DNA of 64,000 nucleotides. It comes from Psychrobium sp. MM17-31. Its GTDB lineage: Bacteria; Pseudomonadota; Gammaproteobacteria; Enterobacterales; Psychrobiaceae. The translations under genes were made by a program, and so were the position numbers. Under the pieces are notes generated by a model that saw only the letters and a list, made by a program, of their open reading frames with translations, was not told the DNA's origin and did no database searches. Below, piece after piece: positions 38,660-47,745 of this stretch (the stretch's first letter is position 1; every line of letters starts with the position of its first letter). The stretch spans positions 1 to 64,000 of the forward strand of contig NZ_JAKRGA010000001.1 in assembly GCF_022347785.1 (NCBI RefSeq), read 5' to 3'.

Positions 38660-40537
38660 TTAACGGCGAAAGCGACGAATAAATAATCCAGCTGTTGCCA
38701 TCAATAGTGCGCCAATGCCAAATCCAGCACCTTGACGTTCTTGTTTGTAATCAGCAGAGTCTTCTTCCACGACACTACAAGCTTCACCTTCAGTTGGTTT
38801 TAAAATTACGGCACGTGGAATCTGCTCAGTAATTGGTTCACCTTGTGAGTTAGTATCGAAAACTGGTTCACCATTAGCGTCGACCACCAGTTCCTCAACT
38901 GCCCCTTCGGTCGTTGAAGGCACTTCATTACCCTTATCATCTACCCAACGGGTTTTGACGCGAGGAAGTGTTACAAGTGCTGTGGCAATGATATTTCCAT
39001 CTTCATCAATTTGCGCAGCATCTACTACTGTAATATCAGCATCGTAACTAATTTTCTGTTCATTACCACCAGTCGCTTCAACTTGATACTTTTTCCAATC
39101 GCTACCAACTTGGACATAACCTTTAGATTCACACGTCAATAAATCATTCAAGTCACTAAAAGATTTATCATTATGATTATAAATAAAGCCATGAGTACGA
39201 CGACCAAAATCAACTTTCTGACTATCAACTTCTATCGAGCCAACAACCTGATTCTTATCATTGATACCTTTGGCATTAGAGGCGAAATCTGATTCACTAG
39301 AAGAAAAATCATTCGGGAAGGTTAATGTAGTATTCTCGCTATTTGCGTCATAAATGAAGAATTTCTTGCGAATAAAACCACTAATATTTTTCTCCATAAA
39401 GCCAACAACCAAATCATTGTTGTTTATCGCGTTAGCACTTGAGTAGCGCCAGTCTGTCTCGCTGTGATCCATTAGATCAACCACTTTTTCATCTTTAAAT
39501 ACTACAGCGACATCTAAACGATTCGAGTATTTTTTATCATTATCACGAAATGTTTTACTACGCCCAACCGCAATTCCTTTATCGTTAACACCGAGAGCAA
39601 TACTGTTATATGAATCGGTATCAGTGTCGTTAATTGGAGTCGTCAAAATACCCAATGGTTTTGGATTGGATAGCTCACCATTACTGTACTCCCAACTATA
39701 CGCTTCAAGATAGTATCTAACTGCTGAATTGTTTTTGCTACCGTCACTAAAGCCTCTAGCGCAAACTTGTAATGGCACTGTTTCTTTGTACGTATCGAGA
39801 CAGTTCGAATCAATATTGGTTTTCGAACTATATTCAAGGCCTGTACTTGCATAGCCAACCACTAGGCCGTTGTTATTAATTGATGTTAATCCACTTTGGC
39901 CACCATAGATTGAAAACTCCGGCGCAAAAGTTTTGACAACACCATTATCAATCACAAGTGCACGTTGCGAATAGTCGTATACATAGAAAGGGTCATCTTT
40001 GTCAGCGTTATCATCACTCTGATCAGGATCATCAATAGCATAAGCTGCTGAGCTTGTGGTCCCTACAATCACACCAGTGTCAGAAACATCAAACGCAAAT
40101 GAATCAATTGTTGAAACTTCGCGTCCATCTCGCGTAATTGATTCGTCAAACACTTTAATAAATTCAGGAAGCTCATTCGTATCGAACTTAAAAATAGAAT
40201 TGTTAGATTGCGGAATCAGTTTCACTACCCGCAATGGATTTGTACTGCTATTGGATGCTTGTGCATTAAGCTGTGTAAGTGAAACATCAACGCGATTATT
40301 GTTGATCGTATTTTGATCGTCTTCACTGAGAAGCGGTGCAAAAGTGCCAGAAGCGCCACCTAAAATATCACCACTATTATTTAGTGTAACCCCAAAGCCA
40401 CTGCGACTATTTTGGATGGTGCCATTAACTTTGTAAAATTCATCGATATTTTCAATTTTGTAAACTGTGGCTGCTTGAGCGCCGAAACTAGCCGCTAGTG
40501 CAAGGGCGAGTACTGTCGGTTGTAACTTTTTGTTCAT
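38660..40537 (-). CDS. DUF3466 / HAF-repeat surface protein with C-terminal sorting-like tail
   Basis: Exported protein of unknown function, 625 residues, of the DUF3466 family found in Shewanella and Vibrio relatives. A signal peptide (LALALAASFGAQA) ends near residue 22. At least five HAF-like repeats of the form xNxxGxVVG are visible: LNNSGDILGGA, DVSDTGVIVGTT, INNNGLVVGYAS, VNDKGIAVGRS, INNNDLVVGF and INDKNQVVGSI. The C-terminus, GAGFGIGALLMATAGLFIRR plus FRR, is a Gly motif, a hydrophobic segment and an Arg cluster, the layout of GlyGly-CTERM signals processed by rhombosortase. Start at 40537 follows AGGAAC; a longer frame to 40570 lacks support. It lies between uup and rmf. Confidence 0.82.
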   Translation of the reverse strand: MNKKLQPTVLALALAASFGAQAATVYKIENIDEFYKVNGTIQNSRSGFGVTLNNSGDILGGASGTFAPLLSEDDQNTINNNRVDVSLTQLNAQASNSSTNPLRVVKLIPQSNNSIFKFDTNELPEFIKVFDESITRDGREVSTIDSFAFDVSDTGVIVGTTSSAAYAIDDPDQSDDNADKDDPFYVYDYSQRALVIDNGVVKTFAPEFSIYGGQSGLTSINNNGLVVGYASTGLEYSSKTNIDSNCLDTYKETVPLQVCARGFSDGSKNNSAVRYYLEAYSWEYSNGELSNPKPLGILTTPINDTDTDSYNSIALGVNDKGIAVGRSKTFRDNDKKYSNRLDVAVVFKDEKVVDLMDHSETDWRYSSANAINNNDLVVGFMEKNISGFIRKKFFIYDANSENTTLTFPNDFSSSESDFASNAKGINDKNQVVGSIEVDSQKVDFGRRTHGFIYNHNDKSFSDLNDLLTCESKGYVQVGSDWKKYQVEATGGNEQKISYDADITVVDAAQIDEDGNIIATALVTLPRVKTRWVDDKGNEVPSTTEGAVEELVVDANGEPVFDTNSQGEPITEQIPRAVILKPTEGEACSVVEEDSADYKQERQGAGFGIGALLMATAGLFIRRFRR

Positions 40538-40666
40538 TATTGTTCCTGTTACCTGCAAAACGTCTAACATTCACTTGTGGTGTAGCCGTATGCGAACTTC
40601 TCATTTAATTGCAAAGCATTATTCATGGGAAAACGCTTTGATGCAATTAAAGTTATGTTTTTATTT

Positions 40667-40691
40667 GTAAACGCCGTATTACAGCGTTTAC
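40667..40691. terminator. Hairpin between uup and DUF3466 genes
   Basis: Perfect 8-bp inverted repeat GTAAACGC (40667-40674) / GCGTTTAC (40684-40691) 45 bp past the uup stop. T-run is poor on the minus strand, so it is a weak terminator or a regulatory dyad for the DUF3466 gene. Confidence 0.4.
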
Positions 40692-40735
40692 CTTAAGGAC
40701 TAAGTAAAGACTCGTAACCTGTCAAAAGGTTCAGC

Positions 40736-42655
40736 TTAATCTTCAAAACTTGCCAAATATTCCCAGCGCTCCATCGCCTGCTCTAACTCTTCATTCAGTT
40801 TGGCAAGTTTATCGATTTGTGGCTGCGTTTCAGAAACTGGCCTGGTAAAAAAGTCGGCTTGTGCCATAGCTTCTTCTAGCTGCCCTATTTCATCTTCTAA
40901 GGCTTCCATTTTATCCGGCAGATTATCGAGCTCTCGCTGGTCTTTATAACTAAGTTTTGCTTTCGCTTTTGCCTTTACAGGTTCAGCAGCTTTGATCTGA
41001 GCTTGTTCTTCTGCCGCTTTCTTGGCAGCAATTTGCGCTTCATGGGCTTGCGGATCAAACAATGAGGCGCCTTGATTCATAGCATCTTCATAACCGCCAA
41101 CGTATTCACTTAGCTGACCATTAGCACCAAACCACCAGCTTGAAGTCACTGTATTATTAATAAATTCACGGTCATGGCTCACTAACAACAAGGTGCCGTC
41201 GTACTGATGGACAAGTGATTCTAACAGCTCGAGCGTTTCGATATCCAAATCATTGGTTGGCTCATCCAGTACCAATAAGTTGTTCGGTTTTAAAAATAAT
41301 TTGGCCAGTAACAAGCGGTTTTTCTCACCACCAGATAACGCACGCACAGGCGTACGGGCACGTGCAGGAGAGAATAAGAAATCTTGTAAATAGCCTAATA
41401 CATGGCGTGAACGACCGTTGTGCATCACATCGTCTTTACCATCACCGACATTTTCTTGTACGGTTTTATCGAGATCTAACGCGGCGCGGTGCTGATCGAA
41501 ATAGGCTACATCGAGCTTAGTACCGGTCTTAATTTCACCGCTTTGTGCTTCAAGCGAGCCAAGCAACATTTTAAGTACAGTAGACTTACCACAACCGTTA
41601 GGGCCAACTAAAGCAATACGATCCCCGCGCATTACTTGAGTGGTGAAATGTTTAACGATGGTCTTGTTTTCCCATGCGTAACTAATGTCATCGACTTCAA
41701 ACACTAACTTGCCAGATTTAGAAGTACTGGCCAGTGACATCTTCGCCTTGCCAACCACTTCACGGCGCGCCTTACGCTCACGACGCAATTGCTCAAGGGC
41801 ACGAACACGGCCTTCATTACGAGTACGGCGAGCTTTAATGCCTTGGCGGATCCAAGTTTCTTCTTGCGCTAACTTTTTATCAAAGAGTGCGTTTTGCTCT
41901 TGCTCAACACGCAGCGCTTCTTCTTTCGCTGTTAAATAGGCATCGTAACCACCCGGCCAAGACGATAGCTTGCCGCGATCAAGATCGATAATACGGGTTG
42001 CCATCGAGCGAATAAAGGCGCGATCATGACTGATAAAGACAATGGCACCTTTAAAATCAAGCAAGACTTTCTCAAGCCAGCCAATAGCATTTAAATCCAA
42101 GTGGTTAGTTGGCTCATCGAGTAATAATACGTCTGGCTTTTGCACCAGCGCTTTCGCTAGTGCCGCTTTACGTAGCCAACCACCTGATAATTCACACAGT
42201 TTCTTGTCAGCAGGCAAGGCTAATTGCTCAAGCACTGTATTAATATGGGTTTCAAATAGCCAAGCATTATTGTTATCCATCTGCGTTTGCAGTTTAGACA
42301 ATTTCGCCATGACCTCGTCGCTGTAATTCGTTTCCATCTGATGCAGTACTTGATGGTATTTAGCAATAAGTTCACCAACATGAGCAATACCAGAAGATAC
42401 AAAGTCAAACACTGTCATTTCTGCTTTTTCTGGCGGATCTTGCTCTAAACGCGCGACCACAATCTCATTGTTGTAATGCAGCTCGCCGCCATCTAAGTCC
42501 ATTTGTTTGGCGATAATCTTCATTAAGGTAGATTTACCAGTACCGTTTTTACCCACCAAACACACGCGCTCGTTAGCGTTTACCTGAAAGTCGGCGCCGT
42601 CTAAAATAACGTGAGTACCAAAGGCCAATTGGCCGTTGCTCAATCTAATTAACAT
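40736..42655 (-). CDS. uup: ABC-F ATPase Uup
   Basis: Cytosolic ABC-F protein with two ATPase cassettes and no membrane part, tied in E. coli to ribosome function and transposon excision. 639 residues. First cassette: GKNGTGKSTLMKI, LSGGWLRKAALAKAL, LLLDEPTNHLD. Second: GPNGCGKSTVLKML, LSGGEKNRLLLAKL, LVLDEPTNDLD. The arm linker between them is rich in Arg/Lys, and a C-terminal coiled coil (residues about 570-639) is typical of Uup. It follows the glutaredoxin gene by 6 bp. Confidence 0.96.
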   Translation of the reverse strand: MLIRLSNGQLAFGTHVILDGADFQVNANERVCLVGKNGTGKSTLMKIIAKQMDLDGGELHYNNEIVVARLEQDPPEKAEMTVFDFVSSGIAHVGELIAKYHQVLHQMETNYSDEVMAKLSKLQTQMDNNNAWLFETHINTVLEQLALPADKKLCELSGGWLRKAALAKALVQKPDVLLLDEPTNHLDLNAIGWLEKVLLDFKGAIVFISHDRAFIRSMATRIIDLDRGKLSSWPGGYDAYLTAKEEALRVEQEQNALFDKKLAQEETWIRQGIKARRTRNEGRVRALEQLRRERKARREVVGKAKMSLASTSKSGKLVFEVDDISYAWENKTIVKHFTTQVMRGDRIALVGPNGCGKSTVLKMLLGSLEAQSGEIKTGTKLDVAYFDQHRAALDLDKTVQENVGDGKDDVMHNGRSRHVLGYLQDFLFSPARARTPVRALSGGEKNRLLLAKLFLKPNNLLVLDEPTNDLDIETLELLESLVHQYDGTLLLVSHDREFINNTVTSSWWFGANGQLSEYVGGYEDAMNQGASLFDPQAHEAQIAAKKAAEEQAQIKAAEPVKAKAKAKLSYKDQRELDNLPDKMEALEDEIGQLEEAMAQADFFTRPVSETQPQIDKLAKLNEELEQAMERWEYLASFED

Positions 42656-42661
42656 CTGTGT

Positions 42662-42886
42662 TTATCCTAAAAATGCTTGTAGCTGTGGCAACTCAAACGG
42701 CCAGCCTAGTTCTTGTTGTTGCTGGTTTAATACCACAGGAATGCGAATACCGTAACGCTCAACTAATTCACTGTCATCGATAATATCCACCACGCGATAC
42801 GCAACTTGTAACTCGTCAAGCTGCGCTTGTGCTAATTCACATAGATGGCAGCCATCGGTGGAATATAAAATTACTTCCTTGCTCAT
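42662..42886 (-). CDS. Glutaredoxin family protein
   Basis: Small thiol redox protein, 74 residues, of the DUF836-like glutaredoxin group. MSKEVILYSTDGCHLCELAQAQL has a CxxC site (CHLC), and GIRIPVVL is the cis-Pro loop. The start at 42886 lies inside the end of rlmKL (stop at 42883), a 4-base ATGA overlap that couples the two genes. Its redox partner is unknown. Confidence 0.87.
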   Translation of the reverse strand: MSKEVILYSTDGCHLCELAQAQLDELQVAYRVVDIIDDSELVERYGIRIPVVLNQQQQELGWPFELPQLQAFLG

Positions 42887-44985
42887 AATCGAGTAATTTC
42901 CCAACAGTTGTGGATCTTTTGATTGCCTTTAAAATCACGCGGAATCGTGTGCTGTGTCACTTCCTCAGCGTGTAAGCCAATGCCCTTGATATCACGATGG
43001 TTCATCTTAAAAGTGCGCGAGTTATTTGAGAAAATAATCAAGCCATCTGGGCGTAAAATGCGTTTGAGTGCTTTGATTAACTCAACGTGATCGCGATTAA
43101 CATCGAACGAGCTGTCCATACGCTTTGAATTTGAGAAAGTTGGCGGATCGATGAAAATCAAGTCAAACTCTTGCTGACACTCTTTAAGCCACGCCAAACA
43201 ATCCATTTGAATAAAGTGATGCTGCGGCCCAGTTAAACCATTAAGCTTAAAGTTCTCTTTCGCCCAATCAAGATAAGTACGCGACATATCAACGCTAGTG
43301 GTTGATTTTGCGCCGCCTAAGCCAGCGTGAACCGAAGCCGAACCTGTGTAACAAAACAGGTTAAGGAAATCCATGCCTTCGGCTAACTCACCAAGTTTAC
43401 GACGCGTTAAGCGATGATCTAAAAACAAACCGTTATCGAGATAATCAGAGGTATTGATCAAGAACTTGGCGTTATATTCTTGCACCACAAACTTATCTTT
43501 TTGCTCGTTAAGCTTTTCGTACTGATGCTCGCCTTTTTTCACCTCGCGTACCTTGTACACCAAGTCTTCACTATCAATATCAAATAAGTGGTCGATAGCA
43601 ATAAAGGCTTCAATAAGACGCTTTAAGGTCTTGCTTGGATCCATATACTTTGGCGCTGCATATTCTTGCACTATCCATTTATCGCCATAACGATCGATAG
43701 CCAAGTTAAAATCAGGTAAATCGGCATCGTATAAACGATAAGCGGTAATGCCTTCGCTCTTAGCCCACTTACTTAAAGTTTTATTGTTTTTAAGCAGACG
43801 ATTAGCAAAAGGTTCTGTTTGTTTTGAAATGGACTTGAGCGCGCCATCACCAATAGCGTAGTTAGCAAGCATCGCTTCTAACTGACCGTTATACAATTTA
43901 TATTTTGAATCAGGTGCGAGACGAATAGCGGTAAGCAGTTCAATGGATGAACTAAATACACTTAGGTTCCAACCGCTAAATTTCGCTTTTACCGCTTTAG
44001 CAAAGCTGTGGTAAGTAAAGATAAGCGGTAATAATTCACCTAAACGCTCACCATAAGGCGGGTTTGTCACAACAAAGCCTTTTTGATTACCAAACGGCGG
44101 TTTAATATCTAGCGCGTTACCCACTTCAAAACTGACTAAATGCTCGACACCTGCGCGGCGCGCATTATCACGAGCAATGTTTAACACGCCAGAATCCATA
44201 TCACGGCCGCGAATACACAGCTGCTTGCGCCCTTTGCTTTCATCCGCTTTTGCTTGTGCGTCTGCTTTAATTTCTTGCCATAATTCAGGCTTAAAGGCTT
44301 TCAATGATTCAAACGCAAAGCGCTCGCGAGTCAGTGATGGCGCAATATTCGCCGCCATTAATGCCGCTTCAATCACCAAGGTGCCACTACCACAGAATGG
44401 GTCGAAAAATGGCTTACGCGTTTCCCAGCCACTACGCATAATTAATGCAGCAGCTAAATTTTCACGCAGCGGCGCTTCACCGGCATTCGAGCGATAACCG
44501 CGTTGCTGTAGCGAACGACCTGAAAAGTTAATTGCCAAGGTAAGCTTGTTATTGACCATGCGACATTCGATGCGAATGTTGGCGTTTTGCTTATCGACAT
44601 TCGGACGCTCAAAGCCACTATCGCGGAATTTGTCGACGATGGCATCTTTGGCCTTTAGTGCACCAAATTGCGTGTTATTAATGAAGTTATTAGTACCGCT
44701 AAACTCAACGGCAATAGACTGACTGGCATCAAAATATGAATGCCAGTTAACACGATAAACAACATCGTACAGATCTTGTGTGCTGTGTACCTCATCCGTG
44801 TGCACAGATAATAAAATACGGCTAGCCAAGCGCGACCACAAACAAATGGTATAAGCCTCCGCTAAATTCGCTTTAAAACGCACCCCAGCAAGAGATTCTT
44901 TAACCTCTACCCCACCTAAAGATTCAATTTCTTGTACTAATAGGTATTCAAGCCCTTTGGGGCAAGCGGCGAAATATGGCAGCAT
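42883..44985 (-). CDS. rlmKL: 23S rRNA guanine methyltransferase RlmKL
   Basis: Bifunctional enzyme that makes m7G2069 (RlmK) and m2G2445 (RlmL) in 23S rRNA. 700 residues, matching the fused gammaproteobacterial form. Order: THUMP domain (about 45-155), RlmL methyltransferase with FDPFCGSGTLVIEAAL near 190 and VVTNPPYGERLG near 305, then RlmK with FLNLFCYTGSASVHAG near 543 and LIFIDPPTFSNSKRM near 613. First gene of rlmKL-glutaredoxin-uup. Confidence 0.97.
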   Translation of the reverse strand: MLPYFAACPKGLEYLLVQEIESLGGVEVKESLAGVRFKANLAEAYTICLWSRLASRILLSVHTDEVHSTQDLYDVVYRVNWHSYFDASQSIAVEFSGTNNFINNTQFGALKAKDAIVDKFRDSGFERPNVDKQNANIRIECRMVNNKLTLAINFSGRSLQQRGYRSNAGEAPLRENLAAALIMRSGWETRKPFFDPFCGSGTLVIEAALMAANIAPSLTRERFAFESLKAFKPELWQEIKADAQAKADESKGRKQLCIRGRDMDSGVLNIARDNARRAGVEHLVSFEVGNALDIKPPFGNQKGFVVTNPPYGERLGELLPLIFTYHSFAKAVKAKFSGWNLSVFSSSIELLTAIRLAPDSKYKLYNGQLEAMLANYAIGDGALKSISKQTEPFANRLLKNNKTLSKWAKSEGITAYRLYDADLPDFNLAIDRYGDKWIVQEYAAPKYMDPSKTLKRLIEAFIAIDHLFDIDSEDLVYKVREVKKGEHQYEKLNEQKDKFVVQEYNAKFLINTSDYLDNGLFLDHRLTRRKLGELAEGMDFLNLFCYTGSASVHAGLGGAKSTTSVDMSRTYLDWAKENFKLNGLTGPQHHFIQMDCLAWLKECQQEFDLIFIDPPTFSNSKRMDSSFDVNRDHVELIKALKRILRPDGLIIFSNNSRTFKMNHRDIKGIGLHAEEVTQHTIPRDFKGNQKIHNCWEITRL

Positions 44986-45092
44986 ATTTAATGTCTCGGT
45001 CTAACTATAAAGCGCGCAATTATACGTGTTTTACGGCACTAATACATTAGTTAACCGCAAATACTTGTACCGCCAATCACAAAATACAGACA

Positions 45093-45135
45093 TAAAAAAA
45101 CACCGAGTAATGAGAGAGTTACTCGGTGTTTTTTA
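45093..45135 (-). terminator. Terminator after gcvT
   Basis: 12-bp perfect stem AACACCGAGTAA (45099-45110) / TTACTCGGTGTT (45119-45130) with A- and T-runs on both flanks, so it is bidirectional in form. Confidence 0.9.
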
Positions 45136-45154
45136 AATAAATTAACGTTAGTGG

Positions 45155-46276
45155 CTAACCGCGATAATAACGCTGTTCAACAAATGGCATTTTTTCAATG
45201 CGCATTGGCAGTTTTTTACCACGCACATCAGCAAATACTTCAGTACCTAATACTGCATATTCAGTCGCTACATAGCCCATAGCTACTGGCGCGCCACGAG
45301 TTGGGCCAGCTGTACCACTGGTTACTACGCCAATTTCTTCATCGTCACTATTAAAGAGTTTCGCTCCTTCACGTACTGGCGCTTTACCAAGGCCAAGCAT
45401 ACCAACGCGTTTACGAGCAACACCTTTGGTGGCAATTTGATCGAGAATAATGTCAGCACCAGGGAAGCCGCCAGCGCGTTCTCCGTCAGTGCGGCGAATC
45501 TTGCTAATAGCCCATAGAAGGCTTGCTTCAACTGGCGTTGTTGTTGGATCGATATCATGACCGTAGAGACATAAACCAGATTCTAAGCGCAGTGAATCAC
45601 GTGCCCCTAGACCAATCCACTCTACTTCTGATTCAACTAATAATTTGCGTGTTAGACGATCGGCGTGTTCCGCTGGAATTGAGATTTCAAAACCATCTTC
45701 GCCAGTGTAGCCAGCACGACCAACAATCACATCCACACCATCGAACGAGAGTACGCGAGAGTCCATAAATACCATATCAGCAGATTCAGGTACTAAACGC
45801 TCAAGCACCTTCGCCGCTTGTGGACCTTGTAGAGCCAGCAATGCACGCGATTCCATCACCTCGATTTCAACTTGATCGCCAATATGTTGCTGCAAGTGAG
45901 CAATATCTTGCGCCTTACACGCGGCATTAACGACAACAAACAGATGATCGCCAAAGTTACTCACCATTAAGTCGTCTTGTAAACCGCCCTGCTCATTAGT
46001 GAATAACGCGTAACGCTGCTTGCCAACAGGTAAGTCGATGATATCAACAGGCACTAATGACTCCAGTGCTTTGGCCGCATTCTCACCGTGAAGTTTTAAT
46101 TGTCCCATATGAGAAACATCAAACAAGCCAGCCGCTTCACGGGTGTGTAAATGCTCTTTTTTAACACCGAGGGTATATTGCACAGGCATATCATAGCCAG
46201 CGAACGGCACCATTTTTGCCCCTGCTTCAAGGTGAAGATCGTAACACGGGGTTTTAAGTAATTGAGAATCAGACAT
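45155..46276 (-). CDS. gcvT: Glycine cleavage system T protein (aminomethyltransferase)
   Basis: Transfers the methylene group of glycine from lipoylated GcvH to tetrahydrofolate, releasing ammonia. 373 residues. The N-terminus CYDLHLEAGAKMVPFAGYDMPVQY, GLFDVSHMGQ, RAGYTGEDGFEI near 205 and LGARDSLRLESGLCLYG near 235 are all typical, with the folate-binding Asp region intact. GGAG precedes the ATG. It is separated from gcvHP: it follows the AGCS symporter on the minus strand, while gcvH-gcvP face the other way. Confidence 0.97.
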   Translation of the reverse strand: MSDSQLLKTPCYDLHLEAGAKMVPFAGYDMPVQYTLGVKKEHLHTREAAGLFDVSHMGQLKLHGENAAKALESLVPVDIIDLPVGKQRYALFTNEQGGLQDDLMVSNFGDHLFVVVNAACKAQDIAHLQQHIGDQVEIEVMESRALLALQGPQAAKVLERLVPESADMVFMDSRVLSFDGVDVIVGRAGYTGEDGFEISIPAEHADRLTRKLLVESEVEWIGLGARDSLRLESGLCLYGHDIDPTTTPVEASLLWAISKIRRTDGERAGGFPGADIILDQIATKGVARKRVGMLGLGKAPVREGAKLFNSDDEEIGVVTSGTAGPTRGAPVAMGYVATEYAVLGTEVFADVRGKKLPMRIEKMPFVEQRYYRG

Positions 46277-46288
46277 AGGAACTCCAAT

Positions 46289-46310
46289 AACCGCCCATAA
46301 ATGGGCGGTT
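46289..46310. promoter_or_regulatory. GC-rich hairpin just upstream of gcvT
   Basis: AACCGCCCAT (46289-46298) / ATGGGCGGTT (46301-46310) forms a strong hairpin between the symporter stop (46351) and the gcvT start (46276). It ends only about 5 bases before the GGAG ribosome site, with no minus-strand T-run. It could terminate plus-strand transcription or modulate gcvT expression. Confidence 0.45.
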
Positions 46311-46350
46311 TTATTGATTTATAACTTTAAGGGGGGAATAATCGGTTAGA

Positions 46351-47745
46351 TTATTCTTGAGATTGAGACTTTTGCTCTTTCATACACTCAGGCACTGCAC
46401 CGTTGCTAGCAAAGTATTCTTTAGTAAGTTTGAATACTACAGGGCTTAGTAGTGCAATCGCGATTAAGTTAGGAATCGCCATTAATGCGTTCATTGTATC
46501 AGCTAGTAACCAGATAAACTCTAGAGAACCCGCTGCACCTACTGGCACTACAACAATCCAAATTACGCGGAATGGGATAATAGCCTTAACACCGAATAAG
46601 TACTGAACACATTTCTCACCGTATACACTCCAACCTAGGATAGTTGTGAAAGCGAATACTGTTAGAGAGATTGCAACAATGTAGTTACCTAGTGGTAATG
46701 AGCTACCGAATGCTGCTGATGTTAATGCTGCACCTGTTTCACCAGAAGTCCACTCACCAGATACGATAATCGCTAAACCAGTGATAGAACAAACGATTAG
46801 TGTATCGATGAATGTACCTAGCATCGCCACTAAACCTTGAGCTACTGGGTTTTTAGTTTGCGCTGCTGCGTGAGCGATAGGCGCACTACCTAAACCAGCT
46901 TCGTTAGAGAACACACCACGTGCAACACCAAATTTAATCGCCATCCAAACTGCTGCACCAGCGAAACCGCCTTGCGCTGCTGTACCAGTGAATGCACTTT
47001 CTAGAATTAGCGCAAATGCAGCTGGAATTTCAGAAGCATTAACCACAAGTACCGCGATACCACAGGCAATGTAGAATGTCGCCATCATAGGAACAAGTTT
47101 ACCCGCTACATCACCGATACGCTTGATACCACCCATTAGCACTAAGCCAACAAGAACCATCATCACGACACCAGTAATCATTGGGTCAACACCAAAGTTT
47201 GACTCAATAGCGTTTGCTACTGAATTTGCTTGTACAGTGTTACCGATACCAAAACCAGCAACCATACCAAATAAAGCAAACGCAGTACCTAACCACGTCC
47301 ATTTACTCGATAAGCCGTTTTTGATGTAGTACATTGGACCACCAGTGTGGTTACCATTTTCGTCTACTTCACGGAAACGTACTGCTAATACTGCTTCGGC
47401 GAATTTAGTAGCCATACCTACTAACGCTGTACACCACATCCAGAATAATGCACCTGGACCACCAAGGAAGATAGCCGTTGCTACACCTGCGATATTACCA
47501 GTACCGATAGTAGCTGATAGTGATGTCATTAACGCGTTAAATGGACTAATTTCACCTTCTTTTGAGCCGTCTTTGTCAGGGATGCGACCACCCCACAATA
47601 GTTTAAAGCCTGTGCCTAATTTCAAAATAGGCATAAGTTTTAAACCAAAGGTCAAAAACAGACCCACGCCAAGAATCATGATAAGCATAGGTACGCCCCA
47701 CACGACTCCATTAATGGCTGAGATAATCTCACTGATAAATTCCAT
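46351..47745 (-). CDS. AGCS family sodium:alanine/glycine symporter
   Basis: Sodium-coupled importer of glycine or alanine, 464 residues with about 11 hydrophobic segments. Family signatures: LSATIGTGNIAGVATAIFLGGPGALFWMW-type motif near residue 85-112 (seen as SATIGTGNIAGVATAI and GGPGALFWMWCTA), GGPMYYIKNGL near 138 and GVFSNEAGLGSAPIAHAA near 275. Its transcript leads into gcvT 74 bp later, and gcvHP are divergent, so glycine is the likely substrate. Confidence 0.93.
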   Translation of the reverse strand: MEFISEIISAINGVVWGVPMLIMILGVGLFLTFGLKLMPILKLGTGFKLLWGGRIPDKDGSKEGEISPFNALMTSLSATIGTGNIAGVATAIFLGGPGALFWMWCTALVGMATKFAEAVLAVRFREVDENGNHTGGPMYYIKNGLSSKWTWLGTAFALFGMVAGFGIGNTVQANSVANAIESNFGVDPMITGVVMMVLVGLVLMGGIKRIGDVAGKLVPMMATFYIACGIAVLVVNASEIPAAFALILESAFTGTAAQGGFAGAAVWMAIKFGVARGVFSNEAGLGSAPIAHAAAQTKNPVAQGLVAMLGTFIDTLIVCSITGLAIIVSGEWTSGETGAALTSAAFGSSLPLGNYIVAISLTVFAFTTILGWSVYGEKCVQYLFGVKAIIPFRVIWIVVVPVGAAGSLEFIWLLADTMNALMAIPNLIAIALLSPVVFKLTKEYFASNGAVPECMKEQKSQSQE

